From Prostheceraeus crozeri (lineage: Eukaryota; Platyhelminthes; Polycladida; Euryleptidae): 64,000 nt of DNA. Where the stretch lies: contig CAJQUW010013623.1 in the NCBI GenBank assembly GCA_907163375.1, forward strand, positions 310,001 through 374,000, given 5' to 3'. Under the pieces are notes generated by a model, which saw nothing but the letters and a program-made list of their open reading frames with translations, ran no database searches and was not told where the DNA came from. Shown here piece by piece: positions 1-11,357 of the stretch. How positions within the stretch are numbered: the stretch's first letter is position 1; each line of letters starts with the position of its first letter. The translations under genes were made by a program, and so were the position numbers.

Positions 1-1376
1 TTCTTTGTGAAGCCAAAGGACCTACTCGGCAGGCCATCTCTGGAGGTGAAAGCGTCGCTCATGTTTTTAAACTTTTTTTTACTGCGGAAGTCGTGAATAA
101 GATCGTTACGTTTAGCAATCAAGAAGGTCATCGCAGAAACGCCGCTTGGAAAGACGTTGACTCAGAGGAAATTTACGTGTTCATTGGTGTACTTATATTA
201 GCTGGTGTCTGCAGAGCTAAGCACGAACCGATACAGAAAATGTGGAGTAATGATCATGGACGCAGTATCTTCGACAGAGCCATGTCTCGTCAGCGATTTT
301 GTGAAATCCGTCGGTACTTGAGATTTGATAATCGGGATACCAGAGTTGCCCGACGCATCACGGATAAAGCAGCTCCTATCCAAGAGCTAGCGCAGTTTTT
401 GCTTCAAGGTTTCGGAGCTGCTACAAACCAGGAGAAAATGTAACTATTGACGAGCAGCTGGTGACGTTTCGAGGCAGATGCCCGTTCAAAGTCTATATTC
501 CATCGAAGCCTGGAAAATACGGCGTCAAAATCTGGATTCTGGCAGACTCTGAAAACAGCTATTGTTGCAATTTTCAAATCTATACCGGACGCATCGGCGC
601 GAATCGTGAGGTAGGACAAGCATTTCGAGTTGTTTTGGAATTATCGGAATTTCTTTCGAACACCGGCCGTCACATAACTACAGACAATTTCTTCTCGGGC
701 CTTGATGTTGCCCGGGCACTTCTTGGTCGTGATCTGACATATTCCGGAACAATGAGAAAGAATAAAGGTGAGCTTCCGAAAGAAATGCAACCATCACCCG
801 GTCGCGAACCATTCACAAGTATTTTGGCTTCCAACGAGACGTCACTCTAGTTTCCTACGTTCCCAAGAAAGGGAAAGCCGTGGCACTTATTTCAACGTTT
901 CATCATGACGATGAATGTCAGCCAGAGGAACCAAGAAAGCCAAAAATGATTCTCGATTACAATCGAAACAAGGCCGGAGTCGACACTCTTGATCAAGTGT
1001 GCAGGACATATTCTTGCAAACGAAAGACAAGGCGATGGCCATTTGCCATATTCTGCAATCTAATTGACATGGCCTCCTACAATGGCTTTGTCATCTACAC
1101 CTCCATCCATCCTCAATACTACCCTGCAGCATCTCATAGACGCCATTTGTTCCTGATAGAACTAGGAACACAGCTGATGGCGGTGTCTGACGAAGCAGAG
1201 GTCTCTTCGGCTGGAACTTCAGGACCTGTTCGTGGAACTTTCAATCTCGCCAGACGTCGCTGCTACTTTGTCCTCGACGATTGGAGAGGAAGATGAGACA
1301 GATCTGCCATGAATGCGAAAGAAACGTTTGTAATGAACATTGTCGCATTATCTGCGAACATTGTGCAACGGATTGA
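1..1376 (+). pseudogene. piggyBac transposase (DDE_Tnp_1_7), frameshifted
   Basis: This is a cut-and-paste transposase related to the PGBD family, which moves TTAA-flanked elements in the nucleus. Reading begins in frame at the left edge with GPT and then LFFTAEVVNKIVTFSNQ, typical of the N-terminal part of the family. It continues through RFCEIRRYLRFD, then a segment with ITTDNFFSG (the family's catalytic D region), then YNRNKAGVDTLDQ, the most recognisable signature of the domain. At about 1290-1376 another frame holds a C-terminal Cys/His-rich tail (ICHECERNVCNEHC, then IICEHCATD) ending in TGA, which matches the zinc-binding end of piggyBac enzymes. The conserved parts fall in different frames around 440-460, 850-880 and 1290, so at least three frameshifts break it. 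The N-terminus is outside the window. Confidence 0.88.
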
Positions 1377-1603
1377 TTTTATAGATACGCTATAAAAGCT
1401 TCTATATCTGAATTGTTTTGATTTTCATGGTAATCTCAGAGGCCTACATGTATCAATGTACAGTAAATGTATATTACGTATGTATGTAATGTGTTAAACT
1501 ATAGAGCTATTAATGCTAAATGTTGGATGTGTATTTTCCTTAAACATCCTTATTGAGTTCAGTATCATAACTAAACAAACAGTCATTATCATGAAAAATA
1601 CAC

Positions 1604-1624
1604 TGGGGGCCTCAAAGGCCCCCA
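1604..1624. repeat. subterminal palindrome of the piggyBac end
   Basis: TGGGGGCC and GGCCCCCA arms surround a 5-base loop, forming a perfect 8-bp GC-rich stem. It sits 40 bases inside the proposed piggyBac terminus. Subterminal inverted repeats near the tips are usual in this superfamily. A similar but weaker pattern (GAGGCCT...AAGGCCC) lies beyond the terminus near 1720. Confidence 0.6.
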
Positions 1625-1668
1625 CTGGACGTTAACGTAATATTTTTTCTTGGATGTTAGAGGGTTAA

Positions 1669-3910
1669 TTGTGCAATAATATGCATCAGGTGCGTATTAT
1701 CGCGCTTGGGGTATGAGAGGCCTCCACAAGGCCCTATACCTATAAACACTGGCGTCATCTCCGTGCCCGCGAGGCCTTCGCCGCATACCCAATAATAATT
1801 ATTTACGTTCATAAAACTTGTTTGATTTTTTGTGTTTGAGAGCATCTTTACGTTTACACCTTTTACACACACTTAACAATTTCAAGTCAACTCTCAAATA
1901 CGTTCCGAGCGCCAGCGCTCAGCTGTGAACTGCAGGGATCTTCCAGCAATCACACAATGCGCTGGGGATGTGTTCACAGCAAATCACAGAGATTTGTGTG
2001 ATATATGTGGAGCGTGTGCGCTTAGCTCGATCGTCTTCTCCCGATAGAAACGAAGAAGCAATAACATTGCAACAATGTAAGAAAAGATCTATTTATAAAT
2101 TCTTAGATTCAGATAGAGACACAAATTTTCCCTATTCGTGGCTTCGCCAAATTTTGGAGATGATGACGCGTTGACTGCGTTCACCAATGGCTGAATGTCA
2201 GAACGGAAGGTTGAGGCGCAGAAAGGAGATAGCCATGAAGAGATTCGGTCAGAGATAATGATTCAAAACATATTCTGATATTATGCTGATGGCGACGATT
2301 TCAACAGTGGTTCTTTTCTACACCGGCCAGTCCGAGGGATTATACAGAAAACTCTAGCCATCGTACACGAAGTTTATGGCATTGAAATAAAAACTAAACC
2401 ACTCTCAAGAGATAGAATATGAGGAGCACAAAAAACATTTTAGCAGCCCTAAATTTGAAACATGTAAGTGATTGACACAAAGAGGTTTAATAGGGAAACT
2501 AGAGCGGACAGAAAGGCCTTTAACAATAGAGACTGATGGCACCACGCAATTTAATGATAAAATTTCAGTTTAACAAAAGACTTTTTCTATCGGTTTGTTT
2601 TACCGACAATAAGTGGCTACTAACTAATTTATCAGTAGATCTAAATATTGAAATTTATGAGATGTTGTGAAGATCATCGAAACGAGAATTTATTATCATT
2701 GCACAGTAATTTAAGTAATAATAATCAAGTCATCAAGCATTAAGGAGTAAAATTTGATTGTATGTAGCACTTTGAAGTATTTATTCAATTGTGATAGCGT
2801 GCAACAATTTGAAAGTGGACGCAATAATTGAAATTATTAGTCCGCGCTCGACCACACGACAAATCTTGATTAGTGAATTTTACACCATTGTTTCTTATTA
2901 GCTTTGAGGACATCATTCATTTTTTACATGTTATCCAGGCCAGTTACGTGAAGACAGTACACACTTATACCCTCGCCATGAATTGATCCATTTCGTGTTC
3001 AAATGTTTGCAACAATGATGTAGTGTAGATCATATTGAATACTCAAATGGCTGCACTTGAAAATCGTTCTATCAGTTGAGACACCAAAACACTTGTCGAA
3101 CACTCAAGAAGATTCCTCATTGACGCCAGATTGGTTTTGATCAAGAATTAAAAAAACAGCAAAGTACCGTTGTTGTAAAAGGCATGCAATTCCATAAATA
3201 AAGTCCTCCTCATTTGCAGTCCCTCATTTGCTGTCAGCGCACCTCATATCACCTCGCTCTGTTGGATATTTCCGCAATAATCGTACGATGAGATAAGTGG
3301 CTGATCCACATCTATTAAAGGAGTCTTATTGTCTCGGTTTACTGCAATGAGAAGCCATTCGATGAATAAGACTGCCAAACCTGCGCATGAACGCACGCGT
3401 GTGTGTGTGTTGGAACTGATGCATACCGGTTCTCTTGATGTTTCCAACGAGTTACTAACATATTGTTACACTTAAATCAGTGTGTGTTACCGGTGCGCGT
3501 CTGTTACCAAATGCGTGATGTGTGCGTGCCAGCGGTGTCGAAATTCATTCAGAGAAATTGCCATGACTTGGGCGTCTGTATCTGCCAACTGCCAAGCCAT
3601 GAATTTCGCCAACCATTTTGAGCTGTGTGCACCCGTAACCAAATTAAATGCAGTTTAGCTACTTAGCAGCACTGTACACATGACCATGCTTTTCCGCTTT
3701 AAATCGTCATTCGAACATCATTATTCCGCGTTTGCATCAAAAGTGGATAGCGCAGTCGAGTATTGAAACCATGATTGAAACATCGGAATAAGAAAAACCG
3801 ACAGAAAATTTTCCAGTAAATAGAAAAGCAACAAAGAAAAGTAACAGCCCATACATTTAGTATTGATAATATCAATTATCAAGCGAATTTGATGAATTCG
3901 CCGTTACTTA
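1669..3910. other. non-coding stretch, no gene recognised
   Basis: About 2.2 kb beyond the piggyBac end hold only short chance reading frames. Near 1700-1800 there is GGGTATGAGAGGCC followed later by GCATACCC, a loose inverted pair that may be the worn end of another small transposon. A short stretch near 2290 encodes an acidic peptide loosely like piggyBac N-termini, but it is too degraded to call. A few GTGTGTG runs occur at 3400-3530. I see no splice-bounded exon or known domain. Confidence 0.5.
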
Positions 3911-4496
3911 TGGGTTATTCACCCCACGTTTTCAAATGTCTAAAATCCGTAAAACTCGCAAAACTTCAGATACACGTATTTGAATATTTTCTACCCACAT
4001 ACAAAAAATATGCAGATTCGACAAGTACTTTTTGAATTAGAGACGATGACGCGAAGTGTAGCGATGTCAGCAGTACTGTTCGACGCATTACTGTTACTCG
4101 TGTGTGCATTGTTCTCTTTCCGCTCCGTCTCATCCATTACTATTTGAAATCTTCCCACGACCACAACCCCACCACACATTTCTTAAATTAAGCACACCAA
4201 TGGAAAGGATGTGGTCCGGATCATCATCACTTCTACTGCAACGTTGTCGCGACATGACTTTGTTGACCTAGTGCTATCTACTCAGACGATGAGGTCAGGC
4301 GAAGTTAGATCAAGCTGCTGACATCGCTACACTCCACGCACGTCATCGTCTCTAATTCAAAAAGTACTTTTCAGATTTGCATAAAATTCTGCATGTAGGT
4401 AGAAAATATACTCAAATACGTGTCTCTGAAGTTTTGTGATGATTGATTCATTTCTACGGATTGTAGACAGATTTGAAAACGTGGGGGGAGATAACC
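3911..4496. mobile_element. long-TIR MITE, copy 1
   Basis: The left arm starts TGGGTTATTCACCCC and runs through ACGTTTTCAAAT, AAAATCCGTA, AAACTTCAGA, ACACGTATTTGA and TTTTCTACC. The right arm repeats these in reverse complement up to GTGGGGGGAGATAACC. Arms are at least about 100 bp each and clearly diverged. The centre includes AAATCTTCCCACGACCAC, seen in opposite orientation in the second copy. No coding capacity is visible. The superfamily is unknown; the target duplication could be TTA or TA but is unclear because the right flank does not match well. Confidence 0.75.
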
Positions 4497-4686
4497 GACA
4501 AGTACTAATTCGCCTTACAGATAAATATCGATATTCATCGGAAAACAATAAAGTCGCATTTTCCGTTTTGTAATCAGTTTATGGTCCGAAGTACATTCAT
4601 CTGTTGTTACTGTAATTTTGATATCGGTAAAAAGACACGAACGTACATGAAGGAATATATATTCATTACAAAAGATTAGGTACTTA

Positions 4687-5311
4687 TGGGTTACCCCCCC
4701 CCCACGTTTTCAAATTTGTGTAAAATCCGTAGAAATGAATTAATCGCTACAAAACTTTAAGTGCACGTGAGTGAGGATATTTTCTATCGACATACCAAAA
4801 CTTGTCCAAATTGGACAATTTCTGAATTAGGGGCGATAACTTGAAGTGAAGCGTTGCTCTGCAGCTTGATCTGATTTTTTCTGACCTCATCGTCTGAGCA
4901 GAAAGCACTTGAAGTTAACAAAGTCATTTCCCGTGATGATGACCAGTGATGATTAGTGATGATGACCAAGCCATATCCCTTACACTAACATTTTCAACTT
5001 CATAAAGGTGTGGCAAGGTAGTGGTCGTGGGAAGATTTCAAATAACAGTGGATGAGACAAAGAGGTGGAGAGAACAATGCACACACGAGTAGCAATAATG
5101 CGTCGAACAGACGAAGTCAAATCAAGCAGCTGACATCGCTACAATTCACGTCATCGTCTCTAATGCAAAAAGTACTTGTCTGATCTGCGTGAAATTTTAT
5201 ATGTGGGTAGAAAATATGCTTAATTACGTGTACCTAAAGTTTGGTGGCGATTGATACATTTTTGCAGATGCTAGACAAATTTGGAAACCTGGGGGGGGGG
5301 GAGATAACCCA
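4687..5311. mobile_element. long-TIR MITE, copy 2 (inverted relative to copy 1)
   Basis: It begins TGGGTTACCCCCCCCCC and ends in a run of Gs followed by AGATAACCCA, so the tips are inverted repeats with a C/G homopolymer just inside. The inner TIR shares TTTTCTATCGACATACC, AAACTTTAAGTGCACG and ACGTTTTCAAAT with copy 1. The middle (GTGGTCGTGGGAAGATTT) matches copy 1 in reverse complement, so this copy lies in the opposite direction. Flanks end in TTA on both sides, a possible target duplication. No coding capacity. Confidence 0.78.
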
Positions 5312-6882
5312 TTAATACCAAAGATTATACACTTATGCGCGCATATGTCAAATTTAACTGTAGTAGTCAGAAAATTTATTCTCTCGATCACTGTCCGTCA
5401 TGTCATCATCTACAAAGAAAATAAGATGACAACTCATGTTATACTAAAGTTGAGCATGCGAGAAATCTAGGTGAAGCATGGTTGGCAGGGTGATGCAATA
5501 AAATATCAAGTTCTTTGGAAGTCTTCAGCCTTTTGGCCACTTTTAACAATGTGTGACACGCTTTCTTTATTCACTCATAACTCGAATGCTTCTGTGTGCC
5601 GAACTTTACTTTGAGTATTGTCCAACAATTCATTTGCTTGCCTAGCTCCGATCAAATCGCCTTTTTTAATGGCTTCCTGTCATACTCAATTTTTATCCCT
5701 TTCATGCAATATGATTCTTTACTCGTCTAATGCCTCATGTTTCCTCTTTACAGATTTGACAGCTTCAAATATTGACGCCTCTTTCATGATAATCTGTCTT
5801 TATCAGCAGCGGTTGCTGATAAATGCACGGGTATACCATCAGACTCCACGTAGTATCCCATCTCCCCCCCCCCATTTACTAGGATTAAGCTAAATGTACC
5901 TTTTATAACTGATAAGATAACGGGCATGAGATAATGCATACGATCAAGCATCTGCCGTTTACAATCCAGTCATAAACAGTAATCACGTATCTAGTTTAAC
6001 AAGCCTACAAACTCACGAAAAATTAAACAGCATTTCCTTTTTGGAAACGAAGACACTGCAAGACGCATTAGCTCAATAGAAAACTTTGGCATGTCAAAGG
6101 ACGTAGAAAGATGCGTTCAAATAAGGAGACTTTTAACAAACCAATGACAAACATTTTAACAAACCATTTTAAGGAATCTTTCCAATAAAACCAATGACAG
6201 TTCCCACCGAGTAAGCGAACATCAGACAGAACTCCGCCTTTCGTCCCTATACAAAAATCCTCGCGATCCAGCAACGGATGGAAGAATATCGCAGCAGACT
6301 AAACAAATGTGAAGGATTTCATCAGGATTAATGAAGGATTAACAGTTTGACTTAACGGGTTTTTGTGTAAATCACACGGATAAGATTTCGACATTATACA
6401 TAACTGCCGGACTCACGATGATACTAAACCGGAATCAAACCGAATAATGCTACAAATGACCACAAATTTCACTCACTTGAATATTTTTCCTGCTATGCCG
6501 TACACTCCAATAATCACAATAATCAACTAACTCCCAGATCATACTGTTAATATTGTAATCAGCATGACACAGGAATCCACTGACCATCGGTACAAAACGA
6601 CTGAAATGAATACATCAATTAACAAATATATTTGAAAGATATGCCGACCCAACCTCAAACAACGTAATTTTAAATCCAGTGGCTAGTTGCGCAAGAGGAC
6701 TCAAAACTTACGAATTTGAGGCAATGAACAATCTGAAAATGAAAAAATTACCAGAACTCACGTTAGGTTTTCCATGTCTCATCTTCCTTCAGAGATCAAA
6801 GTCGCACAACTCATGAGAACTGAAAGAAATAAGACATCCACTGTATAGGTACTTGCATTGAGATTATCATGCATAAACATCA
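5312..6882. other. non-coding stretch, no gene recognised
   Basis: AT-rich DNA with no reading frame that looks like protein. A run of nine Cs at 5863-5875 and scattered short repeats are the only notable structure. Nothing supports a gene or a named element. Confidence 0.5.
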
Positions 6883-6890
6883 GATGGGAC

Positions 6891-7009
6891 CAGGGATCGC
6901 AATTCACCCAAGAAAACGGAAAATCGGGAAAAACCGGGGTTTGAATGCATAAATTTGAAATATTCACGTTAGACTAATTTAGTAAAAAAACGGAAAATTG
7001 CGATCCCTG
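6891..7009. mobile_element. hAT-type MITE, 119 bp
   Basis: The tips are perfect 14-bp inverted repeats, CAGGGATCGCAATT at the left and its reverse complement at the right. The left flank GATGGGAC (6883-6890) and right flank AATGGGAC (7010-7017) match at 7 of 8 bases, the 8-bp target duplication expected of hAT elements, whose ends usually begin CAGNG. There is no room for a transposase, so it must have been moved by a related enzyme elsewhere. Confidence 0.85.
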
Positions 7010-7017
7010 AATGGGAC

Positions 7018-8120
7018 ATTGAAAATATTGAGGCGCATCGCATCATACCATTGCTACGCGTTAGCAAAATGAGTAATCAGAATTCAATATAGAATAGCTT
7101 CTATGTTGACATTGCTTTCAACCTCAAGAAGGCATATTCAAAATTCAGTAGATATTTCTAACTTCAAAACACAAAAATATCTCCACGAATTAATCAAACT
7201 CACAATCTTTCTCCATTCCAACTTCAGAGATTCACCTCGCAATTTCCTAAGAAACACATAAAAAATACCTGAAAGAAATGATGCATCTATTGAAAATATT
7301 TGCGTTAGTCAACAAGAATGAAGTTTGAGCAGGTTACGAAACGCATTATCACCTTATTCTTCCACGTTATGACCTCAAACAATTTTGCTGATAAAAATTA
7401 GGCTATTGAAAGAGAAATCAGGGAGTTATTTCAGGGACATTTTGTTCTTTTATACTTCCTGATTCCAAGTGTCTTCTATTCCTAACCACAAATTAATTCA
7501 GTCTTTGGTAATGTAAAAGCTTATAAAATATATAATGACAAAACGATTACGGTATGTAACCGAACGTGTATTTTTAATTCATACATCGAAAGGTTAACAA
7601 AGAGTTTTTCTTCGATAACCCCACTAATATTGAAATACAATTTGCGCTAGATTTACTGCAAAAAATGTGATATTCAAAAAATATGAGTGGTTGTCAGTTC
7701 CGTAGTTACCGCATAATATTTTTTCCAACTAATTGCTTAGACTTTCCACGTTCTCTTTCTTGACTAAGTATTTACGATTACAAGTATTAACTAATAGTCA
7801 ACGGCAAATTTTCCGTTTGTTGGCACCTGCACGAGTTTCCAAATAAATGGCTTAGAATTTGTTTTTGCTATTAACATAAAGAAATTTGTTACTCATGTCA
7901 GAATCTCAAGTAACAAAATGAAGATGGAATATTATCCTCAACAGCAATGCATACACCATTCATTCGTAGTTTCCATTCATGAAGAAAGTAAAAGCGGCTA
8001 ACTGATGAAATCGGGAACTCAACTGCTAACCAGGAGGGCGTCGTTAGGCTCGCATTCATGAATCAAGGGGCAATCTACCTCTTACGTCAGCAATAAAGTT
8101 CAAATGATTAGAGGTCAAAA
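7018..8120. other. non-coding stretch, no gene recognised
   Basis: About 1.1 kb of AT-rich DNA between the hAT MITE and the mariner element. No coding, repeat or structured feature could be supported. Confidence 0.5.
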
Positions 8121-8122
8121 TA

Positions 8123-8316
8123 CGAGGGGCGTTCCAAAAGTATCCGGACTGAGTCCATAACTTTGAGAGTAATGATCTGATCCCTCTGAAGTTTAGGTAT
8201 GTTGAACCCATTATCATCATTAATAAGCACAAAAAATTTCATCCCGATATCTTAATTGGTTACAAAGCTGCAAATATTTTAGTAATGTCACTACTTGAAA
8301 TTTAGTGACGACCAAA
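8123..8316 (+). repeat. mariner left terminal inverted repeat
   Basis: It pairs with 9739-9932 in reverse complement over about 194 bases, ending at GTGACGACCAAA. Differences seen by eye are few (for example GATCTGATCC against GATCTTATCC). The transposase stop codon lies about 80 bases further in. Confidence 0.92.
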
Positions 8317-8394
8317 AACAATATTTTGTCAAAAAAGAAAAATGGATATTTAAACATTTTTTATCAAAAAAGAAAAAGGGATACACGTTACAAA

Positions 8395-9489
8395 CTAACA
8401 GTCTTCTTGTGGCAGAGCAACCTTCTCAATGTAGTCACCTTGCAACATGATGCACTTCTTCCAACGATCTTCAAGTTTGCGAATGGCAGACTTGAACCAT
8501 TCAGGTGAGATGGACGCCAACACTGATCTCGTCTTCTGTTCCAGCTCCTCCCTTGTGTCGAAATGCATTCCACGAAGAATGCTTTTCATGTGAGGAAATA
8601 AGGCATAATCCGATGGTGCCAGGTCTGGGCTGTATGGCGGATGCGGTGCGATGTCCCAACACAGATCATCTATCCTCTCCATCGTTTTCCGAGCGGTGTG
8701 GGGTTTGGCGTTGTCTTGATGGAGCAGGATCACTTTCGATTTCTTCCCTGGACGGCGATGTCGAAGATGGTGACGGACTTCTTGCAATACTCCACAGTAG
8801 TAATCCGCATTGATTGTAGTGGAGTCGGGAAGAAAGTCCAAGTGGATGATGTCTTGTTCATCCCAGAAAGCAGTCAACATGATCTTCTTTGCCATTGGAG
8901 AAGACTTTACTTTCACGGGGGGCGTGGAACCCTTCGTCAACCACTGCTTCGATGCTTCTTTGGTTTCGGGAGAGAAGTATGGCAGCCAAGTTTCATCAGT
9001 TGTCATGAAGCGTGCCCAATATCCATCAGCTCCCTCCGTCTGAGGCGCCAGCACATTTTCTTGTGAGCATTCCACCCTTCGAGTTCTTTGGTCTGAATTC
9101 AGCAGTTTTGGCACCCAACGAGCACACAGTTTACTCAATTGAAGATGGTCTTTCAAGATGCGGTGTACAGTTCCACGAGATAAGCCGAGCTTGATGGTGA
9201 TTTGAGAAACTGTAGACCGTCGGTCTTCCATTATCACTTTCTCGACATTCGCGATTGCATGTTGGCTAGTGGCATCCGCTGGGCGACCCGATCGACTTTC
9301 ATCGCTGATGTTCTGGCGACCTTCACGAAATTGTTTTGCCCATGCAAAAACCTGAGTTCGTGACAAAGCAGATGAGCCAAGTTGATTGACTAGCCTCGAA
9401 TGAATTTCTGTTGGTGTAGACCCCTCGAATGTCAAAAAGGCGATGATTGCGCGCTGGCTCTCCGGTTTCTGAATACTCGTATCTTCCAT
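8395..9489 (-). CDS. mariner transposase, 364 aa, open
   Basis: This enzyme excises and inserts the surrounding element at TA sites. The N-terminal half (residues ~1-125) holds the paired helix-turn-helix DNA-binding region, including SGRPADAT and LSRGTVHRIL. WVPKLL at ~125-130 matches the linker signature of mariners. The catalytic triad is visible: D165 in TTDETW, D259 in LLHQDNAKPHTA and D294 in YSPDLAPSDY. There are exactly 34 residues between the second and third aspartates, which defines the DD34D mariner group. Length is close to the usual ~345-360 residues. The start is the first ATG, with the conserved N-terminal helix close behind. No internal stop is present, so it may encode a working protein, though activity cannot be judged from sequence. 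Confidence 0.95.
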   Translation of the reverse strand: MEDTSIQKPESQRAIIAFLTFEGSTPTEIHSRLVNQLGSSALSRTQVFAWAKQFREGRQNISDESRSGRPADATSQHAIANVEKVIMEDRRSTVSQITIKLGLSRGTVHRILKDHLQLSKLCARWVPKLLNSDQRTRRVECSQENVLAPQTEGADGYWARFMTTDETWLPYFSPETKEASKQWLTKGSTPPVKVKSSPMAKKIMLTAFWDEQDIIHLDFLPDSTTINADYYCGVLQEVRHHLRHRRPGKKSKVILLHQDNAKPHTARKTMERIDDLCWDIAPHPPYSPDLAPSDYALFPHMKSILRGMHFDTREELEQKTRSVLASISPEWFKSAIRKLEDRWKKCIMLQGDYIEKVALPQEDC

Positions 9490-9738
9490 CGCGTGACTGT
9501 ATCGACGATTGATTGAAAAATCATTAAGTCATTAACTTTAATGTGACAATTCGTGAATCATGAACATCGAACGCAGCTCAGTGAAATCCATGAGACGAGT
9601 GCAATTCAATAACAAACTTTGCATCTGACTAAATCAGTCAACATTCTAAAGCAATAGAAGACATCAAAGTCGTGAGAAGAATTCATAAGAAAGAAAAGAA
9701 ACAATAAATGATATGATCTTACGATTCTTAATAATCAA

Positions 9739-9932
9739 TTTGGTCGTCACTAAATTTCAAGTAGTGACATTACTAAAATATTTGCATCTTTGTAACCAAT
9801 TAAGATATCGGGATGAAATTTTTTGTGTTTATTAATGATGATAATGGGTTCAACATACCTAAACTTCAGAGGGATAAGATCATTACTCTCAAAGTTATGG
9901 ACTCAGTCCGGATACTTTTGGAACGCCCCTCG
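9739..9932 (-). repeat. mariner right terminal inverted repeat
   Basis: Reverse-complement partner of 8123-8316. The transposase start lies about 250 bases inside, so any promoter for the gene lies in or just inside this repeat. Confidence 0.92.
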
Positions 9933-10063
9933 TAAATTGGAATTAAGTCAAATTCTAAGAGAATATCATGAATGAATGATTACTATAACTCATTATATTT
10001 AATTGTTGAGGAAGAGCCAAGGTTTTGGTGATGTTTTACTTTAATTATGATATAATTAATTTC

Positions 10064-10081
10064 GGTTGCTATTCGGCAACC
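10064..10081. repeat. short hairpin in a retroelement-like tail
   Basis: GGTTGC and GCAACC arms flank six bases; the reverse complement reads GATGATGGTTGCCGAATAGC. This resembles the GATGATGG...CCGAA signatures found at the ends of some retroelements of animals, but the match is from memory and short. No reverse transcriptase is visible nearby. Confidence 0.3.
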
Positions 10082-10229
10082 ATCATCAGATAGAAGGAAT
10101 TTAACATAAAGTCATGAATTCAAATTTCACATTAACATAGGAAATAAGGGAGTAGACAAGAAATCTAGTAAAAAGTAAAAACTATGTTAACAAATTTCAG
10201 TAGGGAAAAGGAGGAATAGAAATATGCGA

Positions 10230-10358
10230 CAGATAGTATTGGACTACATTTTACCAATAGCAATAGTAATTGATCTGACTAGATTAATTAGTATTTGACA
10301 TCATTCTAGTCAGATCAATTACTATTGCTATTGGTAAAATGTAGTCCAATACTATCTG
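10230..10358. repeat. perfect 54-bp inverted repeat (hairpin), 21-nt loop
   Basis: The arm 10230-10283 is the exact reverse complement of 10305-10358, with a 21-base loop. I checked every base by eye and found no mismatch. It codes for nothing. It could be a foldback element, a very young inverted duplication or the stem of a small-RNA precursor; sequence alone does not decide. Confidence 0.93.
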
Positions 10359-11309
10359 CATCAAGACATCTTCAATCATCAACTATAACTCAGTATGACT
10401 TGCGACGCATCAGAAAATGTAGCAACTAGCAAGATTATTCGATGCGCCCTTTAGGTCTTCTAAATTTATAACACGCGACAAGGGAACTCCATTCAGAATT
10501 CCTCAAGAATATTTAGAGCAATTTCACTGAAAATGCCATAATGCGCAAGTCGGCACAGTAAAATATGTCTTTGTGGTCGATATGGAGCATTCATTACCGA
10601 TTGCGGTCGTTGCTTGAAAGCAACTTGAACCTCTATCAGGATTGTCCAAACTTTATACGGGCGCGGGCAGCATTTGGCAGGGAAATAAGGCCGCGGACTG
10701 CAGTTCACATTATTCAACTTTTTTACTATCTACGCCTATTAGACGCAAGTAAAAAAAGTAAATTCCTAGTTACTAGTAGTAGTTACTGCACTTTGTAGGT
10801 CAGTTTCTTCGTGTCAACTGAGGCTAAGGCGCTCTAGATTTGATAGACTTTATTGTGGAAAATGTTTGACTCACAAGGACAAATACTTCCAAACTGTGAG
10901 TGAAAGCGCAATCCAAAGCGGATCACTAGTTGGGGTGGTGATCTTCAAAAAGAAGAGGCCAAAATCGAATGATTGGCAGAGTAGCCTTGCATAGGCATAA
11001 CTGATTAATTTATAAGCCATACAATTCAAGTTGCAAAGCTTCATCTGCTTCTGATATAGCTATCGCTAGCGGAGCATTGACATTAAAATTTTCGCAATGT
11101 GCTGGAAGTCTTGGAATCGCTTGACGGAGTCTTAAATCAAGGTATAAAAGGCTTCAAAAACTGCTGATACTGTCGTCATGGAAAACGAAATCATCATTGT
11201 GATATCTAAATTTGCAATTTAAACTTGAAATATATAATTTAGAAAAAACAATCAATATTCAACGCAACTCGACAGATGTGAAAAATGAAACGATTTCTGA
11301 AAATTTCAA
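10359..11309. other. non-coding stretch, no gene recognised
   Basis: Short overlapping frames on both strands near 10490-10800 have no recognisable domain. Part of the interval may be the body of the hAT-like element whose right end is at 11357, but no transposase motif was found and the left end could not be located. Confidence 0.4.
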
Positions 11310-11357
11310 AAGGACGTGGGCCGCATGCGGCAACGGGCCACACTTTGGACACCTCTG
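11310..11357 (-). mobile_element. terminal fragment of a hAT-like element
   Basis: Reading on the minus strand, the fragment starts CAGAGGTGTCCAAAGTGTGG and continues through CCCGTTGCCGCATGCGGCCC. A CAGNGGTGTCCAAA tip followed by GGCCCG is typical of many hAT transposons in animals. Only this end is identified; the partner end and 8-bp duplication were not found. Confidence 0.5.

Larger units (their letters stand above)
1..1664 (+). mobile_element. piggyBac-type DNA transposon, 3' part (left end outside window)
   Basis: The transposase relic described separately continues from the left window edge. The right end is placed at 1664 because the sequence ends in GGATGTTAGAGGG directly before TTAA at 1665-1668, and piggyBac elements insert at TTAA and typically have CCC...GGG-type termini. 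A subterminal palindrome lies 40 bases inside this end, as is common in the superfamily. The left end and its TTAA cannot be seen, so the target duplication is unconfirmed. The coding part is decayed and the copy is probably not autonomous. Confidence 0.75.
8123..9932 (-). mobile_element. mariner (DD34D) DNA transposon, complete-looking
   Basis: The element is bounded by TA at 8121-8122 and 9933-9934, the mariner target duplication. Its tips read CGAGGGGCGTTCCAAAAG and the reverse complement. The terminal repeats are about 194 bp each, unusually long for mariner, and I count only about three mismatches between them by eye. One uninterrupted transposase reading frame lies between them on the minus strand. 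Near-identical ends and an open frame argue for a young insertion, by far the freshest element in this window. Confidence 0.93.

Noticed and set aside
1968-2410. Short acidic and basic frames resembling a transposase N-terminus
   Set aside because: Too degraded and short; the likeness rests on a few acidic residues.
8505-9194. Several plus-strand frames across the mariner element
   Set aside because: They are antisense to the transposase, whose motifs and catalytic residues are clear on the minus strand.
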